From: Dipteronia dyeriana
Lineage: Eukaryota > Streptophyta > Magnoliopsida > Sapindales > Sapindaceae
DNA length: 64,000 nucleotides
Assembly (NCBI GenBank): GCA_032871835.1
Contig: CM065297.1
Coordinates: 13,720,098-13,784,097, forward strand
Direction: 5' to 3'
Part shown: piece after piece, positions 32,806-44,869 of the stretch
Position numbering within the stretch: position 1 is the stretch's first letter
How the letters are laid out: each line of letters begins with the position of its first letter
Position numbers and translations under genes: made by a program
Notes under the pieces: generated by a model
Told to the model about the DNA's origin: nothing
Databases searched by the model: none
Seen by the model: the letters and a program-made list of their open reading frames with translations, nothing else

Positions 32806-35800
32806 ATGAGTGTGATCGACATACTAACGAGAGTAGACGCGATCTGCAAGAAGTACGACAGATACGACATCGAAAAGCAGAAGGACGCAAATTTCTCCGG
32901 TGACGATGCATTTGCTCGCCTCTACGGCACCGTTGAAGCCGACATCGAAGCCGCTATTGGGGTAACTTGATCTCTCTTTCGGATCTGACGATTTTTTGTT
33001 TTGTTTTGGCATTTTGAAGAAGGGAATGCTTTATCCTAATTTCAAGTGAATCTTTAACTGAGTTGCAATTAGCATGAGATCTGTGGTCTTTACTTGACTC
33101 TTCATCATGTTTGATACTGATTAATTTCTATTAGCTTCAATCTGATTAATATTTATCACCTCTCATTTTCGATTGTTGGGAACTTGAAAATGTCAAAATG
33201 TGATGATTCTGGACTAAGTTTCGAATTTGATATAATGTTAACCAATAAGTTGTTGATTTAGAGGTAGTCAGGTGGAGACCTATGGTTTCCTGTCTACATT
33301 TTGGTGATATTAGAAGTGGGACTAGTATTTAGCTTGTTTATGTTTAAACTTTGAGATTTTGAAATGTAGAAAGCAGAGGCTGCTGCCAAGGAGAAAAATA
33401 AGGCATCTGCAGTTGCTTTGAATGCCGAGATTCGGCGGACTAAAGCTCGATTGCTAGAAGAGGTCCCTAAGCTGCATAGATTGGCCATGAAGAAGGTTAA
33501 TATTCCCTCCTCTAGTTATTTTAGAAGCTTCTTTTGATAGTTACAGAATTTGTTTAAAGCGTGAGCTTCATAAATATCGACTAAATCATCATCAAGACAT
33601 ACATTCTGTGATGGAAATTCTTAATCCAATACAATTATGTACATAGTTTCCCTTGCAGAATTATGGTGTTGATTACTTTATCTGCCTTCACATAAATCAT
33701 AAAATGTGTTTACAGGTTAAAGGGCTTTCAACAGAAGAATTTGCTGCTCGTAATGATTTAGTGCTTGCATTGCCTGATAGGATTCAAGCTATACCAGATG
33801 GAACTGCAACTGCACCCAAACAAAGTGGAGGCTGGACAGCATCAGCTTCTCGTACTGAAATCAAGTTTGATTCAGGTGATTTTCTTCTTTAGTGAAATAC
33901 AGACCCGAAACATGAGAATTGAATTGATATGTAGGCTAGGCTTTATTTGCCAAACATTTCCTGTGTTCCGTGAAGAGGAAATAAGAAAATAACATAAAGT
34001 ATTTCTTGAAGTATCGATTTAGCTGATATAAAGATGTAAAACCTTTTAGAAGGGTTGTGAGACCATGGTTTAGATCTTTACAAAACTTGGAAATAAAAGA
34101 AGGTAAAACAATTAAACCAGTGCATATGACTTTATATACATTGCTAGACATTACAAAAGCAGCATACTTGAATCTAATAACTGAAATCGATGTAAATTTT
34201 GAAGTATTTTTGTATCTTATACGAATTATTATTGTTGGCTACTTACGTCTGTTGTGTTTGCTAAAGATGGCAGGTTTGATAGTGAATACTTTCAACAAAC
34301 TGAGGAGTCGAGCCAATTCAGGCAAGAGTATGAAATGCACAAAATGAAGCAGGCAAGGCTCATATCTTAAGATGCAGTTCTCTTATATATTTATCTGTAT
34401 TAGTATTAATGTATTATAATTAGAAGGAAGCATAAGTGATTTTATATACACATCCTGCATTTTCAGTTATGGACCTATGGTTTTTGAACTTTATCTATTT
34501 TTGCATTCCCACAGGATCAAGGTTTGGATCTGATTTCTGAAGGTTTGGATACTCTAAAAAACATGGCCGGTGACATGAATGAGGTATGCTTGTTGGCTTC
34601 AACTACTAGCTCAGTTACTATATTCTCACACTTTATCTCACCGTATATTGTGGGATTTACAGGAATTGGATAGGCAAGTTCCTTTGATGGATGAAATCGA
34701 CTCTAAGGTACAAAACATTGTTATCATCGTATGCTTTTAAAATTCTACCCTGTTGGAATATAAAATATATGTTGAATTTTTTCCTTTAATTTTACAGGTG
34801 GATCGGGCTACGGCTGACCTTAAGAATACAAATGTTAGACTTAAGGACACTGTTAACCAGGTGATGACCGGCAACATTATGAAGTTTAAGTTTTTGTTTG
34901 GTTTTACCTGTCTCCAATTGTTTGTTTCTTTGCTGGATCTAACTTAAATTTTGGTTCTGTTCCAGTTGAGGTCCAGCCGCAATTTCTGTATCGATATTGT
35001 TTTGTTGTGTATAATTCTGGGTATTGCTGCCTATTTATACAAGTAAGTTCCTTCTCATTTCATACGTAGCATAAATGCACTCTGCATGCCTGTCACTGTC
35101 TATCAACTTTACTGTATCATTTTCTCCCACAACATCATGGCAAAAAATCCATCAAATTTTGCACATATTCAGTTAGATTCATGTGATTAGCAATTCTTTA
35201 AGTTTGACTTATTATATAGCATGGGATTAAGTCTGTAATCTGTATAGGAGTTTTTAATACCTACCATCAAAGCTTTCTTATTTGACTAGTTATTTTTGGT
35301 GTATGCGTTTTTTATAATAATTTTTCAGCTTTATATTTATATCGCTACTCATTCTTCAGAATCTAAATTACCATGAAAGTACCCTGATTGTCTCCATATA
35401 CAAGGTTATGGCATCACCTGCATTTCCTTATATTAAAAAAATCATTGAAGTTTGGGCACCCACGTGGATGGAATTGAGTGATGTACTGATGTGTAAATGG
35501 TCTGTGTAATGGATGGGAAACTGGAATGGGTCATTGTGTCATCAAATTGTACAAATTACATTGCATAGGTAATAATGTTTTTGAACTCACGAGTTTCAAT
35601 TTTAACTTTTAAATTGATCACTTTGCTCAATATTTACTTAACCTTGTAGACCTTTCTTTCCATTGGCTTCGTGATAGCATCCAATGCATTTTTTTTCCTG
35701 AAGTTTTCGGGAAGGACTAAGAGCATCTCTAATCCAAATGCTATCTCTATCTCAAAATTAGAGTTTTAAATGGGTATATTCTCTCCGGATTCCATTTCTA

Positions 35801-37812
35801 AATTATTTTCACATTAACCATACTCTCTATCCTTATTTCTATCTCTATATCTATCTTTATTTCTATCTTCAAATAATTTATATTTTCATTATTAATTTTT
35901 ACTTTCTTCAATAAATTATTTTTATAATTTTATTTTTCAACTAAATATTAACAAATATTATTCTAATAACATTTTTAATTTTTATTTACTTTTAGTAGAA
36001 ATATAACATTTATATTCTCTCATATGTTTTTATCAAACGGTTTTGTATCTAATTTTTACGGTCAAATAATTTTCAAATAATTTTCCCTACTTAGTTATTT
36101 CATTTCTAACTTGTTCAACAATTTTCAACTAATTTTCTCTACTTAGTTACCTAATTTTCTCTATTTATTAATGTTATGTTGCTATTATTTATGTTTTTTG
36201 TTATTTGTTTTCCTTTTGCTATTACTTAAATATGTTTATTTTATTGTCGTAATTTTCATTTGAAAGTTTTAATATATTTATTTTATTGCTACCTTATAAT
36301 AATTAATGTGTAAATAATATAATGTACGGTAAGAATAGGTAAATTTTGATAAATAAAAAATTATTAAATAAAAAAATTATTATTCAATATTCAATATTAA
36401 TCTCATTTTAAAGATCTAGATGAGACATTTTTAATATATGATTTTTATGATGATAAAAGTTATAAATTAAAACTTATTATATAATAAAATGAATTTAATT
36501 AAAAAGGTAAATATGGATATGGGGTAAAAATGAAATAAATAAAAGTTAAATATTGGATTTAGAGTTTTAAATTTGGTACTCTAAATTTAGACTATTTTTT
36601 TTTATTGGAGATACAAATATAGAGTATTATTGGAGTTCATGGAACTCTATTTTGGAATTCTTACTTTAAAATAGAGTACAATTGGAGATGCTCTAAGAGT
36701 AATTCCAACGTTGTGCACAGCACCAAACTCCATTGGAACACTCCAATTGTGCTTCACATTGGTGCTAATTACAATTCCTAATATATTTTTTTGTTTGGTC
36801 AAACAGTAGCATGCTAGCTTTGGCGTTCAACTATTCACTACATTGACTTTTATTTATATATATTTTTTAATTTTTTAATAGTCAAATCGATTATTTTAAT
36901 TTTACTCCAATTTGGTGTTTAAAGAGTATCTTTTGGGAATATACTTAAAACAATTTTTTTTTCAACTCTAATATTCTATACCAAATTTTACACTAAAAGA
37001 ACATCTTTAAAGAATATTCTTTCAATAAATATTAAAATTATTTTAAAAGTTTAATATTATTTAAATATATAATTAATAAGTAAATTAAATAAATTGAATA
37101 TCGTATTTGTGTCATTTTAAAGATTTTAAAGATTCTTCTACTGTATATTTTTTGAGAATATATATTGTTATAATCAAGTACGTGAGTTTAATTAGAAATT
37201 TGAAAAAAAAAAGTAATCGATTTAACTATTAACAAATTTAAAAAGAAATAAATAAAAGTTTATGTAGTGAACAGTTAGAGCATCAAAGCTGGCATGCTAC
37301 TGTTCAACCACATAATTTTTTTTTGTTAAGCGCTGTAATTAGTACCGATGTAGTAGACGGTTGGAGTATCCCAAACTCTAAAACTCTGTTTTGGAGTTGG
37401 ATGTGTATAGCACAACGTTGGAGTTGCTCTCAGGTGTTGAATATTGGAGTCCACTATCTACATGCTTTGATTTTGGGTATGGGAGTTAGAAAAATAATAA
37501 TTGTAATTTAGCACTTAAAGCATGAGGATACCTTGCATAGATTGGAGTTTTCATTTGAGTTTTTTTTTTTTTTTTTAAGTAATAATAATAAAAAATTATG
37601 GCCTCCGATCAGGTTGATTTATCGAATCTAATCGTGTACGATGATGTGATTAGCTAAAGGCATTTGAGTTGTCAATGATTCTCTACCTAGAGTTGCCATT
37701 TTGAGATTTTTTTTTTCTATTACTTGCTTCTGTGCTTTTCGATTTTTCTCTATTACGATCCAATATTTTTTCTCACGGAATGTCCTTCATTTGCAGTGCG
37801 CTGAAGAAGTGA
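32806..37812 (+). CDS. SYP71: Syntaxin of plants 71-like (Qc-SNARE)
   Basis: Nine exons: 32806-32961, 33370-33495, 33716-33875, 34267-34352, 34515-34583, 34663-34707, 34798-34860, 34966-35042, 37797-37812. They join in frame to 265 residues, the length known for Arabidopsis SYP71. It begins MSVIDILTRVDAICKKYD. The Qc SNARE motif is at about 176-235, with the central-layer Gln at 204 (ELDRQVPLMDEID). The C-terminal anchor is at about 242-260 (FCIDIVLLCIILGIAAYLY), then NALKK. The family acts in fusion at the ER and plasma membrane. Introns are GT-AG, except intron 4, which uses GC (34353). The last intron is 2,754 bp and holds two MITEs. Confidence 0.93.
34353..34514 (+). other. GC-AG intron of the SYP71-like gene
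   Basis: Exon 4 ends ...ATGAAGCAG and the intron starts GCAAGG. Reading on past this point reaches a stop after five codons, and no GT nearby preserves the conserved MKQDQGLD join. The exon/intron border CAG|GCAAGG fits the stricter consensus seen at plant GC donors. The acceptor is CCCACAG at 34508-34514. Confidence 0.8.
35721..36693. mobile_element. PIF/Harbinger-like MITE in SYP71 last intron
   Basis: Termini GAGCATCTCTAAT and ATTGGAGATGCTC are inverted, flanked by TAA on both sides (35718-35720, 36694-36696). The 3-bp TAA duplication with a GAGCATCTCCAA end is typical of Tourist-type elements. Length 973 bp, AT-rich, no ORF. Confidence 0.8.
36697..37429. mobile_element. Long-TIR MITE abutting the previous one
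   Basis: About 180 bp at the left (GAGTAATTCCAACGTTGTGC, then ACAGTAGCATGC and TTCACTACAT) returns inverted at the right (GCACAACGTTGGAGTTGCTC end). The right flank TCA differs from the left TAA. It starts at the base after the TAA duplication of its neighbour. Confidence 0.78.
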
Positions 37813-38190
37813 AGATACAAAGGGCTGCTTGACCTTTTTCCCTCATATGTTGGTAGCTTTCCTTGCAGTGTTTTGCATTTGGAGGATTTATTCTGGTGCT
37901 TGATTTTTTCATTTGATTTGTATTATTTGTTTCTCTTATGTTTGTGATATATTTCTCACATTCAAAAATTGTAAGATTTTCTTTCGTGTACAACTTAACG
38001 AGGCCTGTCAATCCATGTTTTCTATGTTTTTACTTCTGGTGCATTTGAATTAATTTTGCTATTTTATGTTGATTCATCTATGCCATGGGCCCATGACTTT
38101 GAGAAACAGCAGCGCCATAAGTTACGATGGAGACTTTTGACACTGCCCATACTAACCTGGATTCGATGGTTAAAGACCAAGTAGAGTTAG

Positions 38191-38950
38191 GGGTCGTTTG
38201 TTTTTTCATTTAAAATTTAATGGATCTAAATCATAATTATTAAGTTGTTTTGTTTAATTTGTTAAGTTGTCAAACAACTTAAAAATCCTAAAAAACAATT
38301 TAAAATAAAAAGAAAAAAATCATGACTTTTAATTTAATTGTAAATCACTAAATTCTATTAAATGCAATCTAAAATCTTTTCTTCCAATATTATCCTTATA
38401 TATAACATATTTTCAATTTTATTAAAATTACATATGGTATAGAAATCATTATTTTAATATATTGTTTATTTTAAATAGCTTTAAAAATATAAAAAACATC
38501 CAAATAAAAAAAACCATAATCACCGTTCATATTAGTGTTTAATATCGATATTTTATTATGATATTATGGTAATGTATATATATATATTAGAGTGTTTTGT
38601 GCGAGTTTTCTTGATGTCCTTTATAAAATAAAAAAAAATCTTTTATTTTCTTAGAAAAATGAAATTTGTTTGTAATCAAAGATGAAGATCATGAATATTC
38701 AAGATCATATGTGTTTATATATAATTATTATTATTTTATTATTTTTATTCCATATTATATGTATAATTGTTTAACATATGTATAAATGTAAAATTAATTA
38801 TATTCAGACAATTTTATTTTTAAAAAACAAACGTGTTGACAATACATTCAGATGTGAGAAAAAAAACAAACAAATGTCATTCAGGTTCAGATTTCAGTCA
38901 TTAGAAAAATTCATGACTGTTCAGTTTTCAGACAAAAAAAAAACCACCCC
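38191..38950. mobile_element. GGGTC-ended MITE, copy 1
   Basis: Starts GGGTCGTTTGTT, with AAGTTGTTTTGTTTA and GTCAAACAACTT inside, and ends AACTGTTCAG...CACCCC. Its ends and subterminal blocks match the element at 53243-53836. The ends are hAT-like, but no clean 8-bp target duplication was found. Confidence 0.65.
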
Positions 38951-39485
38951 TTATATAAAATAGCCTAATGACGTGTCCAGGCACGTCATCGATGGGCTTT
39001 AAAAATGGTTATAGATGAAAATTAAAATGGGCTGGGCTTTTAACGTTCCATATCTTCATTGACTCAATGGTTTTTGGCCCAAGACCAATCAGAGACTTAC
39101 GACTTTTATCTATCTTGTTCAATCTGGGCCCACCAAAGCTCATCTTCTTCCTTGGTGCCACAGGCCCACGACAAACAGTTCTCTCTCTCTCTATGTGGTA
39201 TTTTTTTTAACGTAGTCTTGATGACATTTAAAGCAAATTAATAATAATAATAATAAAATAGAGATATCGAAACCGGTATCGTCTTATTAAAGCAGCTTCG
39301 CATAACCATATACACACCATTTTTTTGTTTTGTTTACAACATATATATATACAAATATATAAATATCACACTTGAAAAATCAACAGCTTTTGAAATGAAA
39401 TAGGTCAAACCTCTCACAAACACACTACTATATAAGAACCCTTGAAAAATATATTCATTATACGTATATATACACACGATTGATT
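38951..39485. other. Intergenic DNA between the two host genes' 3' sides
   Basis: No gene apart from the presumed 3' UTR of the NAC gene (immediately below 39486). The frame at 39059-39241 has no recognised content. The two genes converge (plus then minus). Confidence 0.55.
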
Positions 39486-41318
39486 CTATATACTTTCTGT
39501 GAATTCCAAGTTATTGAGCTCTTTATATTGCATGACAGTAGTACTCCAGTGAAGATGGTGATCATGACCCAAATTGTTACCATCTGAATGGTCAGTAGTA
39601 GTAGTACTAGTGCCTTCATATTCATTACTAATAGTAATAGCTGATGATGATATTAATATTTCCTCTGCAGCTGTAATTTTCTTGCTTGGTGGAACTGGAA
39701 CTTGAACATAATCGTTTTCTCGCTGGTTTCTGCTCTCTGTACTGCATTTTCTTTTCAGTGAACTGTCTAAAGAAGAAATCGAGAACATCAAGTTGTCCTT
39801 TCTATGACCATTATTATTATCTTGGAAGGTGATGCTTGAGGCCGTGTCGATACAAGGATATAAGTCTTGAGAGGCGAAAATGTAAGGTAACATGGGGCAA
39901 TCGTTGTATAGAAAACTCTTCGCGATTTCAATATTGTTGGGATTTGTATTCAAAGGCCATAATTCGTTCGCTTTTGGGAGACACCCAGTTGTTTCATGGG
40001 TTGGACAGTTGTGATCGTCCCAAGTGTTTCTAGGGTTACCGTTCTTTTGCCTGACTCTACACAGCACCCAGTCGTCTAGCTGCCATATAGAAAAGAAAAC
40101 AATTAATCATCCACTTAATAAATTAAATTTGTGACATCAATATTTAACCATTTATTTGTGTACTATACATGCAAACACTAGGTAAAAAGCTTGGAGAAGT
40201 AGAATAGTAACTTAATATATTGTTCCTGTTCCTGTTTTAACCAAAAAGACACAAAACATATGATTAATTTACTCTTTTCAATGTTTTCTTAAAACAATAA
40301 TATCAAGCAATTTATTTATTTATTTAGTTTTGTAATTTTATTATGAAAGATTACTGGTCCAGTGGTTCTAGAGACTATAGTCCTCAAAATTTATAATCAA
40401 GTGATGTGTTTGCAAAAAAAATTGCACATGCACATCATTTTGAAATGAATTTTGGACAAAATATTCTGGTTATTTAGCATTACCCTTAATTAAACTTGAA
40501 ACAATTATTGAAAACGAGAAAACACTCCCACACATAATTGTGAGATGCCCTACGACTTGTGTTCAAAGTTGATGTGCTAATTCACTATTTCTTTGAACCC
40601 CTAAAACAATAATATGGTTTCAATTTGAGTGGCTAAGAATATTTTAATTTCTTTCTCTCCATATATACGATCCATCGTCAAATTTATCTAAGATGAATAT
40701 AGTCTACAATATCTGAGTATTGATGATTAATGAATATAAATGCATAGATTACGTACCCTCATGCAGCCTTTTTTCTTGGGGGTCCAAATAATGGTATCAA
40801 GTAATCTGTATTCATGCATGATCCAATCCGTCTTGTACCCTTTTGGAGGGCGTCCTTTATAGAACACCAAAGCTTTCTTCACTCCAATACTCTTCGTCCC
40901 GCACGAAGTCAGAATCGGTTTATCGGTCCCCGTCGCCTTCCAATATCCTGACGCAGCCGCTCTGTTAGGCCGAGCTCCATTCGGATACTTCCTGTCCCTT
41001 GGCGTGAAAAAATACCACTCATCCTCGCCAAACAAAGCCTTCTCTACTCTCATAACAAATAACAAAAATGATTTCGTTAAAGCAAACAAAAGCATAATAG
41101 TAAAACAATATATAACAAATAGTCGATACAATACAATACTTACTTGGTAGATCCCAAGGATTATATTTGTATAAATCGATGTCAGCGATGATAGAGGCTG
41201 GGAGAGGATTTGAAGAGACTTTTTTTCTCAAATAGTGAACGATGAGTTCTTCATCGGATGGGTGGAATCTGAAACCAGGAGGGAGTTGAATATCTGAGGA
41301 GGAGGGTTTTTTCTCCAT
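39486..41318 (-). CDS. NAC domain transcription factor
   Basis: Three exons on the minus strand: 41318-41144, 41043-40757, 40079-39486, joined in frame to 351 residues. All NAC subdomains are present: A ([19 protein letters not shown], about 12-30), B ([19 protein letters not shown]), C ([16 protein letters not shown] and [17 protein letters not shown]), D ([20 protein letters not shown]), E ([12 protein letters not shown]). The C-terminal half is Ser/Thr- and Asn-rich and is the likely activation region. Introns are 100 and 677 bp, GT-AG, at the positions usual for NAC genes. The start at 41318 (MEKKPSS) is preferred; an in-frame ATG at 41336 is possible. ATGs further up, at 41453, lie before the TATA box. 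It is a DNA-binding regulator; the subgroup is uncertain. Confidence 0.93.
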
Positions 41319-41427
41319 GGAAGCTGAGAGTTGCATTATTTTTTTCTTGGAGATGTACGTTGGAACAAGGAAAAAACCAATGATATTATCGATCGATTTA
41401 GGTGAAATTTGTGTACTGTGCAGAGGA

Positions 41428-41436
41428 GTTATATAG
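41428..41436 (-). promoter_or_regulatory. TATA box of the NAC gene
   Basis: On the minus strand CTATATAAC lies about 110 bp upstream of the chosen start codon, a fitting distance for a short leader. Confidence 0.5.
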
Positions 41437-41738
41437 GTAGTGTGTTCTCTCATGCAGATGTGGACATATATACTGAAGTTTCAACGAAAGAGAATTGAAG
41501 GCAACATCTTGGACGTTTGTCTTAATATATATGTTACCTGTAATTGGACCGCACATTCCTTTTAAATAAAACTATAAAAACTTTTTCTTTTTCTTTTTTG
41601 GTTTTGGAAATATGATGGGATATGGATATGCCTGATTATTAGGAGTTCTCTACTTTTCTACTTCTACGAGTACGTAGCGATCACACATATCCTTGTAAAA
41701 TACTTACAATGGAATTCGAAACCGTCACTAAAGGGAAT

Positions 41739-41911
41739 GGGAAATGCTACTTTTTCCAATAAATTATTCTAAAAATATGTACAATCCAATGTGACAGCCC
41801 AACTCATTTAATGAATTACTATGTTTTTTCTTTCATTATCTCTTTTACTGGACTGTCATATTGGATTATACGTATTTTTAGAATATTTTGTTGGAAACAG
41901 TAACATTACCC
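41739..41911. mobile_element. MULE-type MITE with perfect 9-bp TSD
   Basis: A 173-bp palindromic element. About 60 bp from GGGAAATGCTACTTTTTCCA is repeated inverted from the right end (GGGTAATGTTACTGTTTCCA). AAAGGGAAT flanks both sides (41730-41738 and 41912-41920). A 9-bp duplication is the Mutator superfamily hallmark. It lies about 400 bp upstream of the NAC start codon. Confidence 0.92.
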
Positions 41912-42894
41912 AAAGGGAATATGTGAGGCAATTTGCAACTATATATAGTTATACAATCTTTTTCTCTTCAGTGTGCACTGATATAACTTATATCAATGCG
42001 TTGTATGTGAACTACTGATTATAATATAACAAGTCATATATCATTTTAAATTTTAATGAATTTGAGAGAATATGATTTTCTGATAACTAACTTCATCAAT
42101 TAATATTAATTATGCCAAACCTTTGATGACCTCACACTTTTTTTTCGTAAAAAATAATAATTTAAATCATCCAATCTAGTGCATTATATGAAATTTGATA
42201 AACCTTGTTAAGAAGTATATATGGTATTATTTGATAGATTTTGATTGTTTGTTGTTGAATGTTGAAGCGGCCCAATGCATGAGCATCCAATTTTTAATTG
42301 TATAAATATTACTCACGGTGGTGAATGAGGACTGGCTTTGTCAAATATATTCAAACCATCGTAATTTAAAACAGATCACAGGCAAGGAGAATGTTCGGAA
42401 AGGATACGTTTAATTTTTTTTTTTGATCTAGAGTTTCTTCAATATAAGAGTAACTTATAATAAAAGATATACCATATAAGATTAATAAACATTTTGTTAA
42501 TAAATCTTTCTTCAATATAACCGTACATATTCAACCTCAAGATGACGTGATAAAAAAAATAGATATTGTCAATATGACCGTCTACTTTTAGACGGTCTGT
42601 TGCACAACTCTTTTTTCGGTCGACTCAATAAATATTTAAAATTGACATTAACTTTCTATTTATTTTTGGTAAGAAAATAAAATAAAAAAATGGAAACGAG
42701 ATTAAAAGTATTGTATTTCAGACAAAAGTATTGGAGACCAAATTTTGAGTTGATTGTCTATCAAGTCGATTTTTATATCACATAATAAGCAAATCTTTTG
42801 ATATTATTGTCATGTCAACGATTATTGGTATACAAACCACATTTACATTGGAGATACTTTTACTAGTTCAATAGAAAAATGACAAAGAAAAAAC

Positions 42895-43821
42895 TGTTAG
42901 AATTTTACTTGTATTCATAATGTGAACTAACGACTTCTATTAAAGCGAAAGTGGTATAAACAGATTCGGATGATTACGATTCAGGAGGTGTTGAAATGGC
43001 GTCGAAATCTGATCCCAGACGCGGTTGTATTGCCATTGGAAGATTGATGTGCAACACCTATGGGTTACTACAACCGGAAGCATTCGGGTGCATTGGACAC
43101 TTTTTTAGTGCCCGGTTTGGGTGTGAGACTTCTGGAAGACATGGGAAAACATGTGGGAGTTGGTTTTCTAGTTGGATAAGGTTTTGTTTCGGGATTACTT
43201 GATTAGGAAACACTTGTAAGGTGGTTTCCAATTGCTTACAAAAGTATGATTTCTTACGAACCAAGGATAATGACTTTATAAATGGTGAGACTTATTCTTT
43301 GGTTGATAACACTTCGATAAACCAGAGAGACACATGAGAGCAACTAAGAGTGTTTGAATCCGAGGAGTGAGACCCCAGGGAGATCCAAGGGAGACCCCAA
43401 GGGATATCCGGGGGCCGGGGCCGGGAGACCTAAGGGATGTCTAGGGGAGACCCAAGAAGGGAGACCCAAGAGGATATCAATGGAATATCTAGGGGTGCAC
43501 TCAGGAGAGGCCTGGAGAGAGTGTTGTGAGCTGAGGGCTAAAATGTCTGCTCGGTTCTGAGCTTGGGCTCGGTGAAGTTTAGTTGTAATTGAGGTTTGGG
43601 GTTAGAAAAATAACATTGGAATTGTACAGTTGTAACATTTTCTACGTAATGATATTTTTCTCTTGTCATCTCGACGATCATTGTTTTTCCATATTTTCGG
43701 TTTTCCATGTAAAATCTTGTATTGTGCAATTGGATACACTCATCTTATTTTTCTGCTAGTAGACGTTATTTGTTATGTGGTGAATATCAAGCATGATCTT
43801 CCACGTCAAATTTTCCCAACA
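42895..43821 (+). mobile_element. Solo LTR, copy 1, with 5-bp TSD
   Basis: Begins TGTTAGAATTTTACTTGTATTC and ends AAATTTTCCCAACA. AAAAC flanks both sides (42890-42894, 43822-43826). It shares its start, its end (GGTTTTCCATGTAAAATCTTGT, TTTCTGCTAGTAGACGTTAT) and its G-rich repeat with the reverse-strand copy at 50901-51871. No internal region follows, so it is a recombination-derived solo LTR. The ORFs inside (42996-43202, 43354-43560) are not credible genes. Confidence 0.88.
43355..43525 (+). repeat. G-rich degenerate minisatellite in solo LTR
   Basis: Units of about 20-26 bp around GGAGACCCAAGGGATATC are repeated 6-7 times. A related, diverged series appears reversed at about 51150-51300 in the sister LTR. 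Confidence 0.75.
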
Positions 43822-44254
43822 AAAACATGTTTAATATTTTAATTTAAAAACATTAAATTTATTATGTATATTTTTTTTACAATCCATGACAAAATGTTTT
43901 GTTTTTTGTATTAAAAAACAGAGAGACATAAGGGTCCGTCCTGTAAGCGTTTTTCAGTTGTTGTTTGACGAAAATAAAAATGAAAAATGAAAGCAGTGTT
44001 TTTTTTTTCAATTTCGAATTCTGAAAACACGTCAGGTAGCATATACTGAAAGCTGTATTTTGAAAATGAAAACGGAAAAAACGCGTCTGATAGGTTAACC
44101 GAAAACTATTAAAAATTGATTACATAATTAACCAATATAATTTTTGTATTATAATTTTTAAATTAAACAAAAGTAACACATCAAAAATTAATTCGAAAAA
44201 ACATATCAAAAAAAGAATTAATCAAAACTAAACTCTTAAATTATAAATAAATAA

Positions 44255-44596
44255 TTACAATATATATATATATATTACTATATAATAAAAATATAACTGT
44301 ATATATTATATTAATATATATATATACATATTATAATAATATATAAAATATATATTAAATATTATTACATATATTATAATTTATATTATAATAATATATT
44401 ATTATATTATAATAATATATTATAATATGTATATATAATATATTACATTATATACTATATAAATATATAATATTTGATATTATATATATATAACATTATA
44501 AATATATATATATATATCATAATATATATATATATAATATAATTATATATAATATTTTATTATTATATATATAATCATAATATTATATATATTCTA
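44255..44596. repeat. TA-rich low-complexity tract
   Basis: About 340 bp almost wholly of A and T, forming the left border of the pararetroviral insert. Confidence 0.9.
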
Positions 44597-44849
44597 GTTT
44601 TGTATACTGGTTTAGTATATCGGCTGGACACCCTGGACACATCCGGAACCAGAATGATGCTGGCTAGGATGAACTCAGGTTTAACAAAGCCCCGTACTAA
44701 CTAGGTTGGCTTATGATCTCCATCCATCTCTGATAGTATCTGACCAGTAAGTACCATGTTAAGGCCGTTGAGGAAAGGCCGTTTGTGGAGAAAACAAGGC
44801 TTTGGTTCTCTCTGTGAGATGATAGTGGAGCTCGAACCCTGAATGGTAT

Positions 44850-44867
44850 CAGAGCCAGGTTGATTTG
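44850..44867 (+). other. Initiator tRNA-Met primer binding site, plus strand
   Basis: TGGTATCAGAGCCAGGTT is complementary to the 3' end of plant initiator tRNA-Met over 18 bases. It is preceded by GTGGAGCTCGAACCCTGAA, a block also found, inverted, at about 47141-47160. Confidence 0.75.
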
Positions 44868-44869
44868 AG

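Larger units (their letters stand above)
41319..42894. other. NAC upstream region and intergenic DNA
   Basis: Promoter side of the NAC gene; it holds the MULE-type MITE at 41739-41911. No other gene is seen. The frame 41821-42018 overlaps the MITE and is not credible. Confidence 0.55.

Noticed and set aside
41319..41453. N-terminal extension of the NAC frame from 41453
   Set aside because: It would start upstream of the TATA box and adds residues not found in NAC proteins.
42996..43560. Plus-strand ORFs around the G-rich repeat
   Set aside because: They lie inside a solo LTR with target duplication and match no protein family.
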